Shown here piece after piece: positions 1 through 9,278 of a stretch of DNA of 64,000 nucleotides. The stretch spans positions 434,001-498,000 of the forward strand of contig CAVSZC010000005.1 in NCBI GenBank assembly GCA_963732365.1, read 5' to 3'. The notes under the pieces are model-generated. The model was not told where the DNA came from, made no database searches, and was given only the letters and a program-made list of their open reading frames with translations. Positions within the stretch are counted from its first letter, which is position 1, and every line of letters begins with the position of its first letter. The translations under genes were made by a program, and so were the position numbers. This stretch comes from SR-FBR-E99 sp963732365. Its GTDB lineage: Bacteria; Bacteroidota; Bacteroidia; Bacteroidales; VadinHA17.

Positions 1-2
1 GC

Positions 3-365
3 CGCATTACTTCTCTCGGAGCATGGTTGAGGAAAAATAAATTAGATGAACTACCCGAGCTTTGGAATGTTTTGGTCGGCGACATGAGCCTTGTTGGCCC
101 ACGGCCTGATGTACCCTGCTATGCTGAAAGACTGAAAAGTGATGAGAGGCTGATTCTTGATCTGCGTCCGGGCATAACCGGTCCGGCTTCGTTGAAGTAT
201 GCCAATGAGGAAGAGCTACTGGCCTCCGTCACAGACCCGCAGAGATACAACGACGAGGTGCTGTGGCCTGATAAAGTCAGGATCAATCTGGATTATTATT
301 ATAGAAGAAGCTTCTGGGGTGACATTGCGATCATATTGAGAACGATCTTCAAAAGGGGGAAGTAA
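3..365 (+). CDS. Undecaprenyl-phosphate sugar phosphotransferase, 3' part only (5' end outside window)
   Basis: C-terminal part of a bacterial sugar transferase (WcaJ/PglC type), the membrane enzyme that loads the first sugar-1-phosphate onto undecaprenyl phosphate to start glycan assembly. The frame is open from base 3. The motif LRKNKLDELPELWNV followed by GDMSLVGPRPD is the family signature, and the ending, with a Tyr-rich stretch (NLDYYYRRSFWGD) and a short basic tail, is normal for the family. A TTG at 27 could be mistaken for a start, but the in-frame residues before it (ITSLGAW) already match the family, so the gene is truncated by the window edge and not by a real start. The next glycan gene is wecB, so this is probably the end of an initiation module. 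Confidence 0.9.
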   Translation, partial: RITSLGAWLRKNKLDELPELWNVLVGDMSLVGPRPDVPCYAERLKSDERLILDLRPGITGPASLKYANEEELLASVTDPQRYNDEVLWPDKVRINLDYYYRRSFWGDIAIILRTIFKRGK

Positions 366-410
366 AATTTAAGATGTACCTTAAAAGCTATGAAGGGTTA
401 AGGGTTTCTT

Positions 411-445
411 GTTCCTTGATTCAGGTTCCATGTTTAAGGTTCAGT
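411..445. repeat. Heptanucleotide-period array (5 units)
   Basis: Five consecutive 7-base units (GTTCCTT, GATTCAG, GTTCCAT, GTTTAAG, GTTCAGT) lie between the sugar transferase and the small membrane protein. The units are degenerate but keep a 7-base register, like the other arrays in this window. The rest of the 366-494 gap shows no gene. Confidence 0.5.
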
Positions 446-494
446 ACCGTGGATTTTGTATATTTACCTTAAGAAATAACTTAAAACCATTAAG

Positions 495-707
495 ATGAAA
501 AGGTTGCTTGTATTACTGGGCTGGGCAACAGGCGCTGTCGGCGTAATAATGATGATCATGGGTGTGATTGCAGTATTTACAGGAGGAATACTATTTGACC
601 ATATGTGGTCTAACCTCTTCTATCCCGGCAGCTCTTTCATTATGCTGGGTATCTTCCTCTTCCTGGGGGCACTGTTGTATGATGGGTGCTGCAAGGAGGA
701 GAAGTAG
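495..707 (+). CDS. Small two-helix membrane protein, function unknown
   Basis: A 70-residue protein made almost wholly of two hydrophobic segments (about residues 5-30 and 44-63) joined by a short polar loop (FDHMWSNLFYPGSS), with a charged Cys-containing tail (DGCCKEEK). I do not recognise a family. It stands alone between a sugar transferase and wecB, 129 bases from the first and 78 from the second. The overlapping frame on the same strand (568-789) and the opposite-strand frames look like shadows. The hydrophobic pattern and the ATG with an upstream A-rich region make it a plausible real gene, but coding status rests only on composition. Confidence 0.55.
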   Translation: MKRLLVLLGWATGAVGVIMMIMGVIAVFTGGILFDHMWSNLFYPGSSFIMLGIFLFLGALLYDGCCKEEK

Positions 708-785
708 CGCATCCAGGATTCTGCCTTTAACGCCGGTAATTGAAGAAACTGTCCGGCACAAAAAACTATTGTACATATCTGAAGA

Positions 786-1910
786 ATGAGAATTACTATT
801 GTAGCAGGGGCCATGCCTAACTTCATGAAGATAGCCCCGGTGATACATGCATTGGAACATGCCATAAAGAGAGGTCATACCATTTCATACCGCATAGTGC
901 ACACCGGACAACACTATGACCCCAACCTCAGCGATACCTTTTTTAAGGAACTGAATATACCAGAGCCACACGTAAACCTTGGCGCAGGGAGCGGAACACA
1001 GGCGGAACAGACCGCCGGGATAATGACAGGCTTCGAAAAAGAGCTGATGAGCAATCCGACTGACCTCGTGATTGTTGTGGGCGATGTGACCTCAACAATG
1101 GCCTGCGCCATTACTGCAAAGAAACTCAACACCAGGGTGGCACATATAGAAGCAGGAATACGTTCATTCGACCTCACCATGCCGGAAGAGATAAACAGAA
1201 TGGTGACCGACAGCATCACCGACTGGTTCTTCACCACATCACACTTTGCCAATGAGAATCTCCGAAAGGCAGGTATACCTGATAACCGGATATTCTTCAC
1301 GGGCAACGTGATGATAGACACCCTTATAAAAAACAGACCGAGGTTTGTCAGGCCGGCAATATGGGAACAATTAAGTCTTAAGGGGAAGGATTATTTTGTT
1401 ATAACCCTTCAGCGTCCTGTCAATGTTGACAGTCCTGAGAATCTTAAACGGCTGCTGGGGTCAATCACTGACGCTTCCGGCGGCCTGCCCGTTATCTTCC
1501 CCGTTCATCCCAGGACACGCAAAGTCATAAATGACTTTAGTACTGCGGTCTTGCAGTCCTGCGGTCTCGGGGCCAAACCATCCATACATCTTACTGAACC
1601 GCTGAGTTACCTCGAGTTTAACTACCTCGTTGAGAGAGCCTTTGCGGTCATCACCGACTCGGGCGGCATCACCGAGGAGACGACGGTTCTGGGTGTCCCC
1701 TGCCTTACATTGCGCGACAGCACCGAACGCCCCGAGACCTGTACCATTGGTACAAATGAACTGGTGGGTACGGACCCTGCCGCTATCGCTCCTGCCCTTG
1801 TAAAACTCTTTAACGGAAAGTGGAAGAAGGGCAGCATACCAGAGCTGTGGGACGGGAAAGCCGCGGAGCGTATCGTAGAGGTAATTATCAGAGAGCTCTC
1901 CGGAGTATGA
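786..1910 (+). CDS. wecB: UDP-N-acetylglucosamine 2-epimerase (non-hydrolysing)
   Basis: Interconverts UDP-GlcNAc and UDP-ManNAc in the cytoplasm, supplying ManNAc-derived sugars for surface polysaccharide. At 374 residues it has the usual family length. It shows the N-terminal GT-B fold start (RITIVAGAMPNFMKIAPVIHAL), HTGQHYDPNLSD, the catalytic-region motif HIEAGIRSFD with PEEINR near residues 119-137, PVHPRTRK near 239, and the C-terminal UDP-binding motif TDSGGITEET near 289. The first residues read AGAMPN where many relatives have GTRPE, a modest departure. The ATG lies just after the stretch that ends the preceding non-coding gap. Its product would feed the DegT aminotransferases and transferases in the neighbouring glycan genes. 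Confidence 0.93.
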   Translation: MRITIVAGAMPNFMKIAPVIHALEHAIKRGHTISYRIVHTGQHYDPNLSDTFFKELNIPEPHVNLGAGSGTQAEQTAGIMTGFEKELMSNPTDLVIVVGDVTSTMACAITAKKLNTRVAHIEAGIRSFDLTMPEEINRMVTDSITDWFFTTSHFANENLRKAGIPDNRIFFTGNVMIDTLIKNRPRFVRPAIWEQLSLKGKDYFVITLQRPVNVDSPENLKRLLGSITDASGGLPVIFPVHPRTRKVINDFSTAVLQSCGLGAKPSIHLTEPLSYLEFNYLVERAFAVITDSGGITEETTVLGVPCLTLRDSTERPETCTIGTNELVGTDPAAIAPALVKLFNGKWKKGSIPELWDGKAAERIVEVIIRELSGV

Positions 1911-1962
1911 TCTTCAGAATAACGCTGTGTTCATTAATTAAAGTAAAATTGAAATTTTAATC

Positions 1963-1970
1963 TAATTTTG
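1963..1970 (+). promoter_or_regulatory. Candidate Bacteroidota -7 box (TAATTTTG)
   Basis: TAATTTTG fits the phylum's TAnnTTTG -7 consensus and lies 27 bases before the ATG of the large T9SS gene, within an AT-rich gap. No clear TTTG -33 box is seen about 19 bases upstream, so this is a partial match. Confidence 0.4.
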
Positions 1971-1997
1971 CATTAAATATTATATCTGTTAATTTCT

Positions 1998-4900
1998 ATG
2001 CTGAGATTGCTTAAAGCAATAATAATTTTGTTCCTTTTATCAGTGACTTCTCCTTTTCTGTTTTCACAGGTTATCGTTGCCGATCATACTGTGGTGGAAA
2101 AATATAAGGATATTCCGCAGTATTACATTGATGAAGTAAAGAAGATGTGGGTCTCCATTGCCGGGGAATCGCATTCAGAAGCATACCGGGTAGGGTGTGA
2201 ATTATTAGAGGTCCTTGACAGCAGGTTCCAGGTCAATGTAACTTCAGGAGGCGAGCCCGAAACCTTTACCGAAAGCCATCTCAGGATCAGCAGCGCCACG
2301 TGGGGTGACTACAGCCATCTTACCGGCTGGCAGTACAGTTACGGTGAAGAGGACTGGTTTACAAACACAACTGCAATAAACCGAACCAAAGCCGGACTGC
2401 AATACTGTAATGATAACGGACCTGGGCTTAATGCTTTAGGATTCGCCTGGTGTTATGACGGGACCTATCCGGGGGTGACCGGAGGCATCGATCCGGTGTA
2501 CCATACACGCTGGGGCGGGGAAACAGTCGGCAGTCCGGAAGGGGAAAGAAGCTGGGGACTTGACTCAGGAGACCAGTCTCTGACAGGCAACTCTGTCAGC
2601 ATGGATACATATCTTAATGCAACAAGTGAATACATATCCTTTTGCAGGTCAAATAATATCCTGACTAAAATATTATTTACTACAGGACCGGTTGATGATA
2701 ATTATTTATCCGGGTTGAACAAGGATGAAATTGGTTATCAGCAGTACTTAAAGTGGAGGTATATCAGAGAATATGTTAATTCTCTGGCAGAAGGGTACCT
2801 TTTTGATTATGCAGACATCCTGAGTTATAATGATGAAGGTGAGCCGGCCACCACATCATGGACAGATAATAACGGGGTTCTTCAGATTTTCCCGATCATA
2901 CACAATGATAATTATGGAGGAGGATATGTTGGTCATATCGGGGAAACGGGAGCATTAAGACTTGGTAAGGCATTATGGTGGCTGCTTGCAAAGATGGCAG
3001 GCTGGGAGGCAGTAGACACAGCATATGTTCCTTTAGATTCGCTTTTCAGGGGAGAGTCGCCACTCTACACCCAGAATAACATGTATTTTGAGTTAGGGAC
3101 TGAATTTCAGGCCTTGAGCGATGGTTTTATCACTAAGGCGAGGCTTTACAGTCATATAAATGAAGGTGGCCCCCACACGGTGCGTTTGTGGGAGGTTAGC
3201 GGGACGACTTACACCCTTGCAGCGGGTCCCTACAGCTGGGAATTTACGCCCGGGCTTCAGGGGTGGCGGGAGTATGTGTTACCAACACCTGTTGCAGTAG
3301 ATTCGGGTAGGGTCTACATAATAAGTATTTCGACTAGCAGTGATAATTATTTCATGTATACCGGGGGATTCAGTCCTGCAGCCCAGGGGGATTATATAAG
3401 ATATCAGCGGGGATTGTATACAACCTCACCGGGAGGAGTGCCCCTATACGATTCATTCAACAGCTGTTACTTCAGGGATTTAGTCTTTGCCTTGCCGGAA
3501 ACTGAAGTATTATTGCCGGGAACGATAGGGAGTTCACAGACAATAGGTTACAATACGGCGCCGGCGGCTCTCACGGAGCTTACTGCACCGGAAGGAGGCA
3601 CGGGAGAATATACCTATCAGTGGCAAGGCTCGCCGGACGGAGAGGTCTGGACCGGTATCACGGGTGCTACAGGACAGGGTTACGCACCGCCGGCACTTAC
3701 AGAGAGTACATATTACAGACGCCTTGTCAGCAGCGGATCACTTGGACCGGTAGCAAGTGACCCGGTACTTGTGACAGTAATAATTCAATATGTATATATT
3801 CCTTTAGATTCGCTTTTCAGGGGAGAGTCGCCACTCTACACCCAGAATAACATGTTTTTTGAGTTAGGGAGTGAGTTTCAGGCCTTGAGCGATGGTTTTA
3901 TCACTAAGGCGAGGCTTTACAGCCATATAAATGAAGGAGGCACTCACACGGTGCGTTTGTGGGAGGTTAGCGGGACGACATACACCCTCGCAGCTGGTCC
4001 CTACAGCTGGGAATTTACGTCCGGGATTCAGGGGTGGCGGGAGTATCTGTTACCAACACCTATTGGGGTAGATTCGGGTAAGGTCTATATAATAAGCATC
4101 TCGACAAGCAGTGATAATTATTTCATGTATACCGGGGGATTCAGTCCTGCAGCCCAGGGGGATTATATAAGATATCAGCGGGGATTGTATACAACCTCAC
4201 CGGGAGGAGTGCCCCTATACGAATCATTCAACAGTTGTTACTTCAGGGATGTGGTCTTTGCCCTGCCGGAAACTGAAGTATTACTACCGGGAACGATAGG
4301 GAGTTCACAGACAATAATCTATAATACGGCGCCGGCGGCTCTCACGGAGTTTACGCCACCGGAAGGAGGCACGGGAGAATATACCTATCAGTGGCAGGGC
4401 TCGCCGGACGGAGAGATCTGGACCGATATCACAGGTGCCACAGGACAGGGTTATGCACCGCCGGCACTGACAGAGAGTACATATTACAGACGCCTTGTCA
4501 GCAGCGGATCTCTGGGGCCGGTAGCAAGTGACCCGGTACTTGTGACAGTAATAATTCAATATGTATATATTCCTTTAGATTCGCTTTTCAGGGGAGAGTC
4601 GCCACTCTACACCCAGAATAACATGTTTTTTGAGTTAGGGACTGAGTTTCAGGCCTTGAGCGATGGTTTTATCACTAAGGCGCGGCTTTACAGTCATATA
4701 AATGAAGGAGGCACTCACAGGGTTAGGTTGTGGGAGGGGAGCGGGACGACATACACCCTCGCAGCTGGTCCCTACAGCTGGGAATTTACGCCTGGTATTC
4801 AGGGGTGGCGGGAGTATCTGTTTCCAACACCTGTTGCAGTAGATTCGGGTAAGGTCTATATAATAAGCATCTCGACGAGCAATGATAATTATTTCATGTA

Positions 4901-6410
4901 TACCGGGGGATTCAGTCCTGCAGTTCAGGGAGATTATATAAGATATCAGCGGGGATTGTATACAACTTCCCCGGGAGGAGTGCCCCTATACGATTCATTC
5001 AACAGCTGCTACTTCAGGGATGTTATATTTGCCAGATTCGGGGCAGACTTCTTTACTCCGGGGACAATCGGATCTGATCAAACTGTATGCAGCAATTCCA
5101 CCCCTGCTGTTTTGACAGAATTGACGGCACCTTCAGGTGGAACAGGAGAATATAGTTTTCAGTGGCAGAACTCACCTGACGGCACCTCCTGGACAGATAT
5201 CCCGGGAGCCACCCTTTCCGCCTATGCTCCGCCCTTATTGGCAGTGAGCACATCGTATAGGCGCCAGGTAAGAAGCGGACTTCTTGAGCCGGTCAGCAGT
5301 GATCCTGTCACGATAACAGTACTTCTACCACCTGCCGAAGCACAGCTGCACGATACTATCACTATTGAGAACAGCACCTCTGCTACTTTCAGGGTTCTCA
5401 TTAACGGAGGCACGCCACCATATACGATTCATTATACAAGGAACGGAGTGCCGCAGCGTCCTGTTCCTGGCTACATCAGTGGTTCTGATATTCTTTCAGA
5501 AGGACTGGCTGCCGGGAGCAATATCTTTACACTTACTTCAGTGACGGATGCTCCGGGATGCTCAACATTGAGCCTGGGATCTGATATTACAATAACAGTG
5601 CATCTATATGAACCTGTGGACTCGTTGTTCAGGACAGAGATTCCACTGTACTCACAATTTAACATGTTTTTTGAGTTAGGCACTGAATTCCAGGTGCTGT
5701 CGGATGGCTATATCACAAAGGCAAAGCTTTACAGCCACGCCAGTGAAGGGGGAGAGCATACAGTACGTCTCTGGGGGAAGAACGGAGCTGCCTGGTCTCT
5801 TCTGGCGGGCCCCTATGCCTGGAGTTTCTTACCGGGATATCAGGGATGGAGAGAATTTACATTGCCTGCCCCTGTGGCAGCAGACTCTGGCCGGGTATAT
5901 ATAATCAGCATCTCGACAAGCAGTGATAATTATTTTATGTATACCGGGGGTTTCACTCCTGCAGTTCAGGGTGATTATATAAGATATCAGCGGGGATTAT
6001 ACTCAACCTCACCGGGAGCAGTTCCCATTTACGAATCATTCAACAGCTGTTACTTCAGGGATGTGGTATTTGCCCTGTTGGAATCAGAAATCCCTCCGGC
6101 CGGGAATAAAGGGCTGATTCTGGTCACTCCTGAGAATTTAATTCAGGAAGAGATCAGATTATTCAGGAATTATCCCAATCCTTTCAAAACGGAGACGAGT
6201 ATTGAATTTGAACTTGCAGAAGGGAGCATCATAAACATTGAGCTATATGACTCCAATGGCAGAAAAAGAGAGACGCTTCTCAGCCGGCACATGACCTCCG
6301 GAAGACATGTGATTGACTGGTTGCCAGAGAATTATCCCTCAGGTACATATTATCTTTCATTGACTTCAAAGTCTGCCCGAAAAGTAATTAAGCTGTCTCT
6401 GCTGAAATAG
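1998..6410 (+). CDS. Very large secreted protein with four DUF4082-type repeats and a T9SS type A sorting domain
   Basis: A 1470-residue exported protein. An N-terminal signal peptide (hydrophobic ILFLLSVTSPFLF) precedes a domain of about 300 residues with the motifs AGESHS and HIGETGALRLGKALWW; I read this as possibly SGNH-hydrolase-like because of the early Ser and late His, but this is inference. Next come four DUF4082-like modules beginning near residues 347, 604, 861 and 1208 (each starts DSLFR...E.PLY), separated by Ig/PKD-like linkers of the YQW.....G form. Residues about 1385-1470 are a T9SS type A domain (RNYPNPFKTETSIEFEL, SGTYYLSL, and a basic end). The product is expected to cross the outer membrane and stay surface-attached or be released. 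The first three DUF4082 units are nearly identical in DNA. Confidence 0.85.
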   Translation: MLRLLKAIIILFLLSVTSPFLFSQVIVADHTVVEKYKDIPQYYIDEVKKMWVSIAGESHSEAYRVGCELLEVLDSRFQVNVTSGGEPETFTESHLRISSATWGDYSHLTGWQYSYGEEDWFTNTTAINRTKAGLQYCNDNGPGLNALGFAWCYDGTYPGVTGGIDPVYHTRWGGETVGSPEGERSWGLDSGDQSLTGNSVSMDTYLNATSEYISFCRSNNILTKILFTTGPVDDNYLSGLNKDEIGYQQYLKWRYIREYVNSLAEGYLFDYADILSYNDEGEPATTSWTDNNGVLQIFPIIHNDNYGGGYVGHIGETGALRLGKALWWLLAKMAGWEAVDTAYVPLDSLFRGESPLYTQNNMYFELGTEFQALSDGFITKARLYSHINEGGPHTVRLWEVSGTTYTLAAGPYSWEFTPGLQGWREYVLPTPVAVDSGRVYIISISTSSDNYFMYTGGFSPAAQGDYIRYQRGLYTTSPGGVPLYDSFNSCYFRDLVFALPETEVLLPGTIGSSQTIGYNTAPAALTELTAPEGGTGEYTYQWQGSPDGEVWTGITGATGQGYAPPALTESTYYRRLVSSGSLGPVASDPVLVTVIIQYVYIPLDSLFRGESPLYTQNNMFFELGSEFQALSDGFITKARLYSHINEGGTHTVRLWEVSGTTYTLAAGPYSWEFTSGIQGWREYLLPTPIGVDSGKVYIISISTSSDNYFMYTGGFSPAAQGDYIRYQRGLYTTSPGGVPLYESFNSCYFRDVVFALPETEVLLPGTIGSSQTIIYNTAPAALTEFTPPEGGTGEYTYQWQGSPDGEIWTDITGATGQGYAPPALTESTYYRRLVSSGSLGPVASDPVLVTVIIQYVYIPLDSLFRGESPLYTQNNMFFELGTEFQALSDGFITKARLYSHINEGGTHRVRLWEGSGTTYTLAAGPYSWEFTPGIQGWREYLFPTPVAVDSGKVYIISISTSNDNYFMYTGGFSPAVQGDYIRYQRGLYTTSPGGVPLYDSFNSCYFRDVIFARFGADFFTPGTIGSDQTVCSNSTPAVLTELTAPSGGTGEYSFQWQNSPDGTSWTDIPGATLSAYAPPLLAVSTSYRRQVRSGLLEPVSSDPVTITVLLPPAEAQLHDTITIENSTSATFRVLINGGTPPYTIHYTRNGVPQRPVPGYISGSDILSEGLAAGSNIFTLTSVTDAPGCSTLSLGSDITITVHLYEPVDSLFRTEIPLYSQFNMFFELGTEFQVLSDGYITKAKLYSHASEGGEHTVRLWGKNGAAWSLLAGPYAWSFLPGYQGWREFTLPAPVAADSGRVYIISISTSSDNYFMYTGGFTPAVQGDYIRYQRGLYSTSPGAVPIYESFNSCYFRDVVFALLESEIPPAGNKGLILVTPENLIQEEIRLFRNYPNPFKTETSIEFELAEGSIINIELYDSNGRKRETLLSRHMTSGRHVIDWLPENYPSGTYYLSLTSKSARKVIKLSLLK
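3036..5040 (+). repeat. Long tandem intragenic repeat, 771-bp period
   Basis: Identical anchor sequence GATTCGCTTTTCAGG recurs at 3036, 3807 and 4578, exactly 771 bases (257 codons) apart, with long identical stretches between copies, including GGGGGATTCAGTCCTGCAG. The third copy ends near 5040, where the following linker diverges; a fourth, older copy of the protein module begins near 5619. The near-identity points to recent in-frame duplication or gene conversion. Confidence 0.9.
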
Positions 6411-6472
6411 TTTTTCAATTCATTCTGCAGCAAGGTCGCTGCAGCGCTTCCCGGATTTTATCAATCTAAGAG

Positions 6473-7615
6473 ATGAAGAAAAAGATATATCTCTCCAGTC
6501 CGCATATGGGCGGGAGGGAACTGAACTATATCCATGAAGCCTTTGAGCAGAACTGGATAGCCCCGCTGGGGCCCAATGTAGATGCCTTTGAGAAAGAGCT
6601 TGGTGCCGCGGTAGGTGCCGGACATGTCGCTGCGCTCTCGTCAGGTACCTCTGCCATACACCTTGCACTGATACTGCTTGGGGTGAAGCGTGGGGATTAT
6701 GTCATTGCATCATCATTTACCTTCTCGGCTACAGTCAATCCGATAGTCTACCAGGGAGCAATACCTGTATTGATAGACAGCGATGGCGATACATGGAATA
6801 TGGATCCGGAATTGCTTAAAAAAGCAATTCAAGGAGAAAGGAGAAAGGAGAAAGGAGAAAGGATCAAAGCGATTATTGTGGCGCATCTGTACGGGATGCC
6901 GGCGAAGATGAACGAGATAATGGCTGTCGCTGACAGGTATGGCATTCCCGTGATTGAGGATGCAGCCGAGGCATTGGGATCTGAGTATATGGGACAACGG
7001 ATCGGGTGTAATGGTAAGTACGGTATCCTCTCATTTAACGGCAACAAGATAATCACCACCAGTGGCGGCGGGGCTCTGATATCGGATGACGAAGCAATGA
7101 TTAAGCGTGCGCGCTTTCTTGCCACACAGGCACGTGACCCGGCGCCGCATTACCAGCACAGTGCAATAGGGTATAACTATCGGATGAGCAACATTGTTGC
7201 CGGGATAGGCAGGGGGCAACTGGAGGTGCTGGACGAGCGGGTGAGACAGCGGAGGGCCGTTAATGCCTGGTACAGGGAGATTCTTAACGATATGCCGGGA
7301 GTTTCATTTCAAACCGAACCTTCCCGTGACTTTTACTCCAATTACTGGCTGACATGCATCATCATTGATCCTCAGATAGCCGGTACTGACCGCGAGAAGC
7401 TGAGGCTGGCGTTCGAGGCTGAGAACATAGAGGCGCGTCCGCTCTGGAAGCCGATGCATCTGCAGCCCGTCTTCAGCCACTGCCCGGCGTACGTGAACGG
7501 TACCTCGGAGGCGCTTTTTAACAACGGTTTGTGTTTGCCGAGCGGATCTAATCTTACGGAGAACGAACTTGAACGGATAGAGGAGGTTTTGAGGGGTGAG
7601 TTTAATTTCAAGTAG
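6473..7615 (+). CDS. DegT/DnrJ/EryC1/StrS PLP-dependent sugar aminotransferase
   Basis: Transfers an amino group, usually from glutamate, to a keto-sugar nucleotide, yielding an amino sugar for polysaccharide. At 380 residues, with SSGTSAIHLAL near residue 56 (PLP phosphate binding), EDAAEALGS (cofactor Asp/Ala-Glu region) and FNGNKIITTSGGG, Lys192 is the expected Schiff-base lysine. It resembles PglE/PseC-like aminotransferases; the substrate cannot be set from sequence. An array of about four GGAGAAA units lies within the gene and encodes a basic insert (GERRKEKGER) near residue 125, just before a normal VAHLYGMPA strand, so it probably sits in a surface loop. The stop codon lies in the first unit of another heptamer array. 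Confidence 0.9.
   Translation: MKKKIYLSSPHMGGRELNYIHEAFEQNWIAPLGPNVDAFEKELGAAVGAGHVAALSSGTSAIHLALILLGVKRGDYVIASSFTFSATVNPIVYQGAIPVLIDSDGDTWNMDPELLKKAIQGERRKEKGERIKAIIVAHLYGMPAKMNEIMAVADRYGIPVIEDAAEALGSEYMGQRIGCNGKYGILSFNGNKIITTSGGGALISDDEAMIKRARFLATQARDPAPHYQHSAIGYNYRMSNIVAGIGRGQLEVLDERVRQRRAVNAWYREILNDMPGVSFQTEPSRDFYSNYWLTCIIIDPQIAGTDREKLRLAFEAENIEARPLWKPMHLQPVFSHCPAYVNGTSEALFNNGLCLPSGSNLTENELERIEEVLRGEFNFK
6831..6865. repeat. GGAGAAA heptamer array inside the aminotransferase gene
   Basis: Four perfect GGAGAAA units followed by the degenerate GGATCAA, in register with period 7. Because 7 and 3 are coprime, each three units add 21 bases, or seven residues, without breaking the frame. The encoded Glu/Arg/Lys-rich stretch is absent from typical family members, so it looks like an inserted loop. 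Confidence 0.75.
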
Positions 7616-7640
7616 GAAGTAAGAAGTAAGTAGTAGGAAG
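7612..7640. repeat. Heptamer array, left flank of the four-helix-bundle gene
   Basis: Units GTAGGAA, GTAAGAA, GTAAGTA, GTAGGAA from 7612 to 7639. The last 15 bases, GTAAGTAGTAGGAAG (7626-7640), recur in perfect inverted orientation at 9441-9455. The array contains the stop codon of the upstream aminotransferase and ends one base before the ATG at 7642. Confidence 0.75.
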
Positions 7641-7641
7641 A

Positions 7642-8019
7642 ATGGAGAGTAAAGAGCATAATTACAGGGGGTTTAGGGATTTGATAGTGTATCAGAAGTC
7701 GTATAAGCTTGCTCTGGAGATATTTGAAATTTCGAAGACTTATCCTAAAGAAGAAAGATATAATCTTGTTGATCAGATCAGGAGATCATCCAGGTCAGTA
7801 CCAGCCAATATTGCAGAAGCATGGGTAAAAAGGAAGTATCCTAAATCATTTATAGCCAAGCTCCTCGATGCGTTGGCAGAGGAGGCAGAAACAGAGGTTT
7901 GGCTCGATATGTCGCTTGATTTCAAATATATAGATAATGAACTGCATGATTCATTAATTGATCGCTGCAATGAATTAGCCAGAATGCGAGCCTGTGAAGA
8001 TTTTTGTGTAAACGAGTAG
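7642..8019 (+). pseudogene. Four-helix-bundle protein (S23/IVS type), 3' end displaced by an IS256-family insertion
   Basis: Reads MESKEHNYRGFRDLIVYQKSY..., then VDQIRRSSRSVPANIAEAW, the signature of the small four-helix-bundle family first seen in 23S rRNA intervening sequences. The present frame gives 125 residues, but the last ten codons (from 7988) are insertion-sequence DNA. The element entered after base 7987 inside the codon following Arg-Met; the missing tail is found at 9380-9423. Joining the two gives a 129-residue protein ending SPEKFCKS, as usual for the family. By chance the read-through tail ends EDFCVNE. The product may still fold partly, since only the last helix is lost. Function of the family outside rRNA spacers is unknown to me. 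Confidence 0.88.
7980..7987. repeat. Target site duplication, left copy (CAGAATGC)
   Basis: CAGAATGC directly abuts the left end of the insertion element and is repeated at 9372-9379 next to its right end. Eight bases is a length expected for IS256-family transposition. Confidence 0.88.
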
Positions 8020-8028
8020 CAGCCTGGT

Positions 8029-9240
8029 TTAAATAACGCCACATCTGTCACCAAATTTAATGATTAATTGATTTATAACGGAGCCCCAGTCTCTCACGGG
8101 GAATGTCCATTTTTTCTCGATATTAGCAATCGCCAGATACACAGCCTTTAAAGCTGCCGGGTCGTCAGGAAAGACCGTTTTTGCTTTGGTGTATTTCCGG
8201 ATAGTGCTATTCAGACTCTCGATTGCGTTGGTAGTGTAGATGATCCTCCGGATCTCCTCGGGGTAATCAAAGTAAGCTGTAAGCTCATCCCAGTTGTCTC
8301 GCCAGGATTTGATTGCATAAGCGTATTTACCGCCCCATTTCCGGGCAAACTCATCGAGAGCATCATATGCCATCTCACGGTTTATTGCCCGGTAGACATT
8401 CTTTAAATCAGCCAGGAACTGCTTTCGGTCTTTCCAGACGACATACCTTGTAGAGTTACGTATCTGATGAACCACGCAAAGCTGAGTAATTGTCTGAGGG
8501 AAGGCAGATTTGATTGCCTGCCTGATGCCGGTGAGATTATCTGTACTGGCGATCAATATGTCTTTTACTCCACGGGCCTTGATATCTGTAAGAACGTTAA
8601 GCCAGAAGGATGCACTCTCCGTTTCACTGATCCACATACCCAGAACCTCCTTCCGACCGGTCTGTTTAAGTCCGATCATCAGGTAGATGGTTTTGCCCTG
8701 GACCTTGCCATTCTGCCTCACCTTAACTACGATGCCGTCCATCCAGACAACAAAGTAAACAGGGTCAAGAGGACGCTGCTGCCACTCCTTGATGTCTTCA
8801 AGAACAGCGCTGGTTATGTTGGATATCGAACCCTCACTGACCTCAACGCCGTAGATGTCCTTGATAGTAGCCTCTATATCACGTGTGGTCATGCCCCGGG
8901 AGTACATCGTTATAATAGCATGTTCGATCTTTGCTGACATGCGCTCATGCTTGGGTACAACCACCGGATCAAATGATGAGTTGCGGTCACGGGGAACATC
9001 CAGAGGGACTTCCCCAAGATTGGTCTTCAGCGTCTTGCGGCTGAAGCCATTACGGCTGTTGCCACTGTTTTTGCCCGCAGGATCATGTTTGGGATAGCCG
9101 AGATGCTCATTGATCTCAGCCTTCAGAAGTGCTTCCACTCCTTGCTTGTAAAGCCTCTGAATAAAGTCTTCGAACTCCTCTTGAGTCCTGATCTTTTTCA
9201 GCGCTTCTTCAGGGATCTTGAATAACTCATTATCACTCAT
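8029..9240 (-). CDS. IS256-family (mutator-type) DDE transposase
   Basis: A 403-residue enzyme that cuts and joins the element's ends. The catalytic triad is visible: Asp168 (VVWMDGI), Asp234 (ASTDNLTG) and Glu341 (TTNAIESLN), with the conserved C/VVHQIRNS segment between the last two. The N-terminal half has the usual DNA-binding region (NGFSRKTLKTNLGEVPLDVPRDR, RGMTTRDIEATIKDIYG). Length is normal and no frameshift or stop is seen. The ATG at 9240 is preceded by a leader of about 130 bases containing a strong hairpin (9279-9325). It is transcribed opposite to the surrounding genes. The long opposite-strand frame at 8467-8937 is a shadow. Confidence 0.96.
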   Translation of the reverse strand: MSDNELFKIPEEALKKIRTQEEFEDFIQRLYKQGVEALLKAEINEHLGYPKHDPAGKNSGNSRNGFSRKTLKTNLGEVPLDVPRDRNSSFDPVVVPKHERMSAKIEHAIITMYSRGMTTRDIEATIKDIYGVEVSEGSISNITSAVLEDIKEWQQRPLDPVYFVVWMDGIVVKVRQNGKVQGKTIYLMIGLKQTGRKEVLGMWISETESASFWLNVLTDIKARGVKDILIASTDNLTGIRQAIKSAFPQTITQLCVVHQIRNSTRYVVWKDRKQFLADLKNVYRAINREMAYDALDEFARKWGGKYAYAIKSWRDNWDELTAYFDYPEEIRRIIYTTNAIESLNSTIRKYTKAKTVFPDDPAALKAVYLAIANIEKKWTFPVRDWGSVINQLIIKFGDRCGVI

Positions 9241-9278
9241 ACTGCTGCTTATTAGGTTAAAATTAAACTTTTTCGTTT

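Noticed and set aside
3036..5040. Long direct repeats as a possible composite transposon
   Set aside because: No transposase or inverted ends; the period is an exact number of codons inside one gene and encodes DUF4082 modules.
7642..8019. Avd-type accessory protein of a diversity-generating retroelement
   Set aside because: The fold family is related, but no reverse transcriptase or template/variable repeat is present nearby.
8467..8937. Plus-strand reading frame of 156 codons
   Set aside because: Opposite-strand shadow of the IS256 transposase, whose catalytic residues and length are clear.
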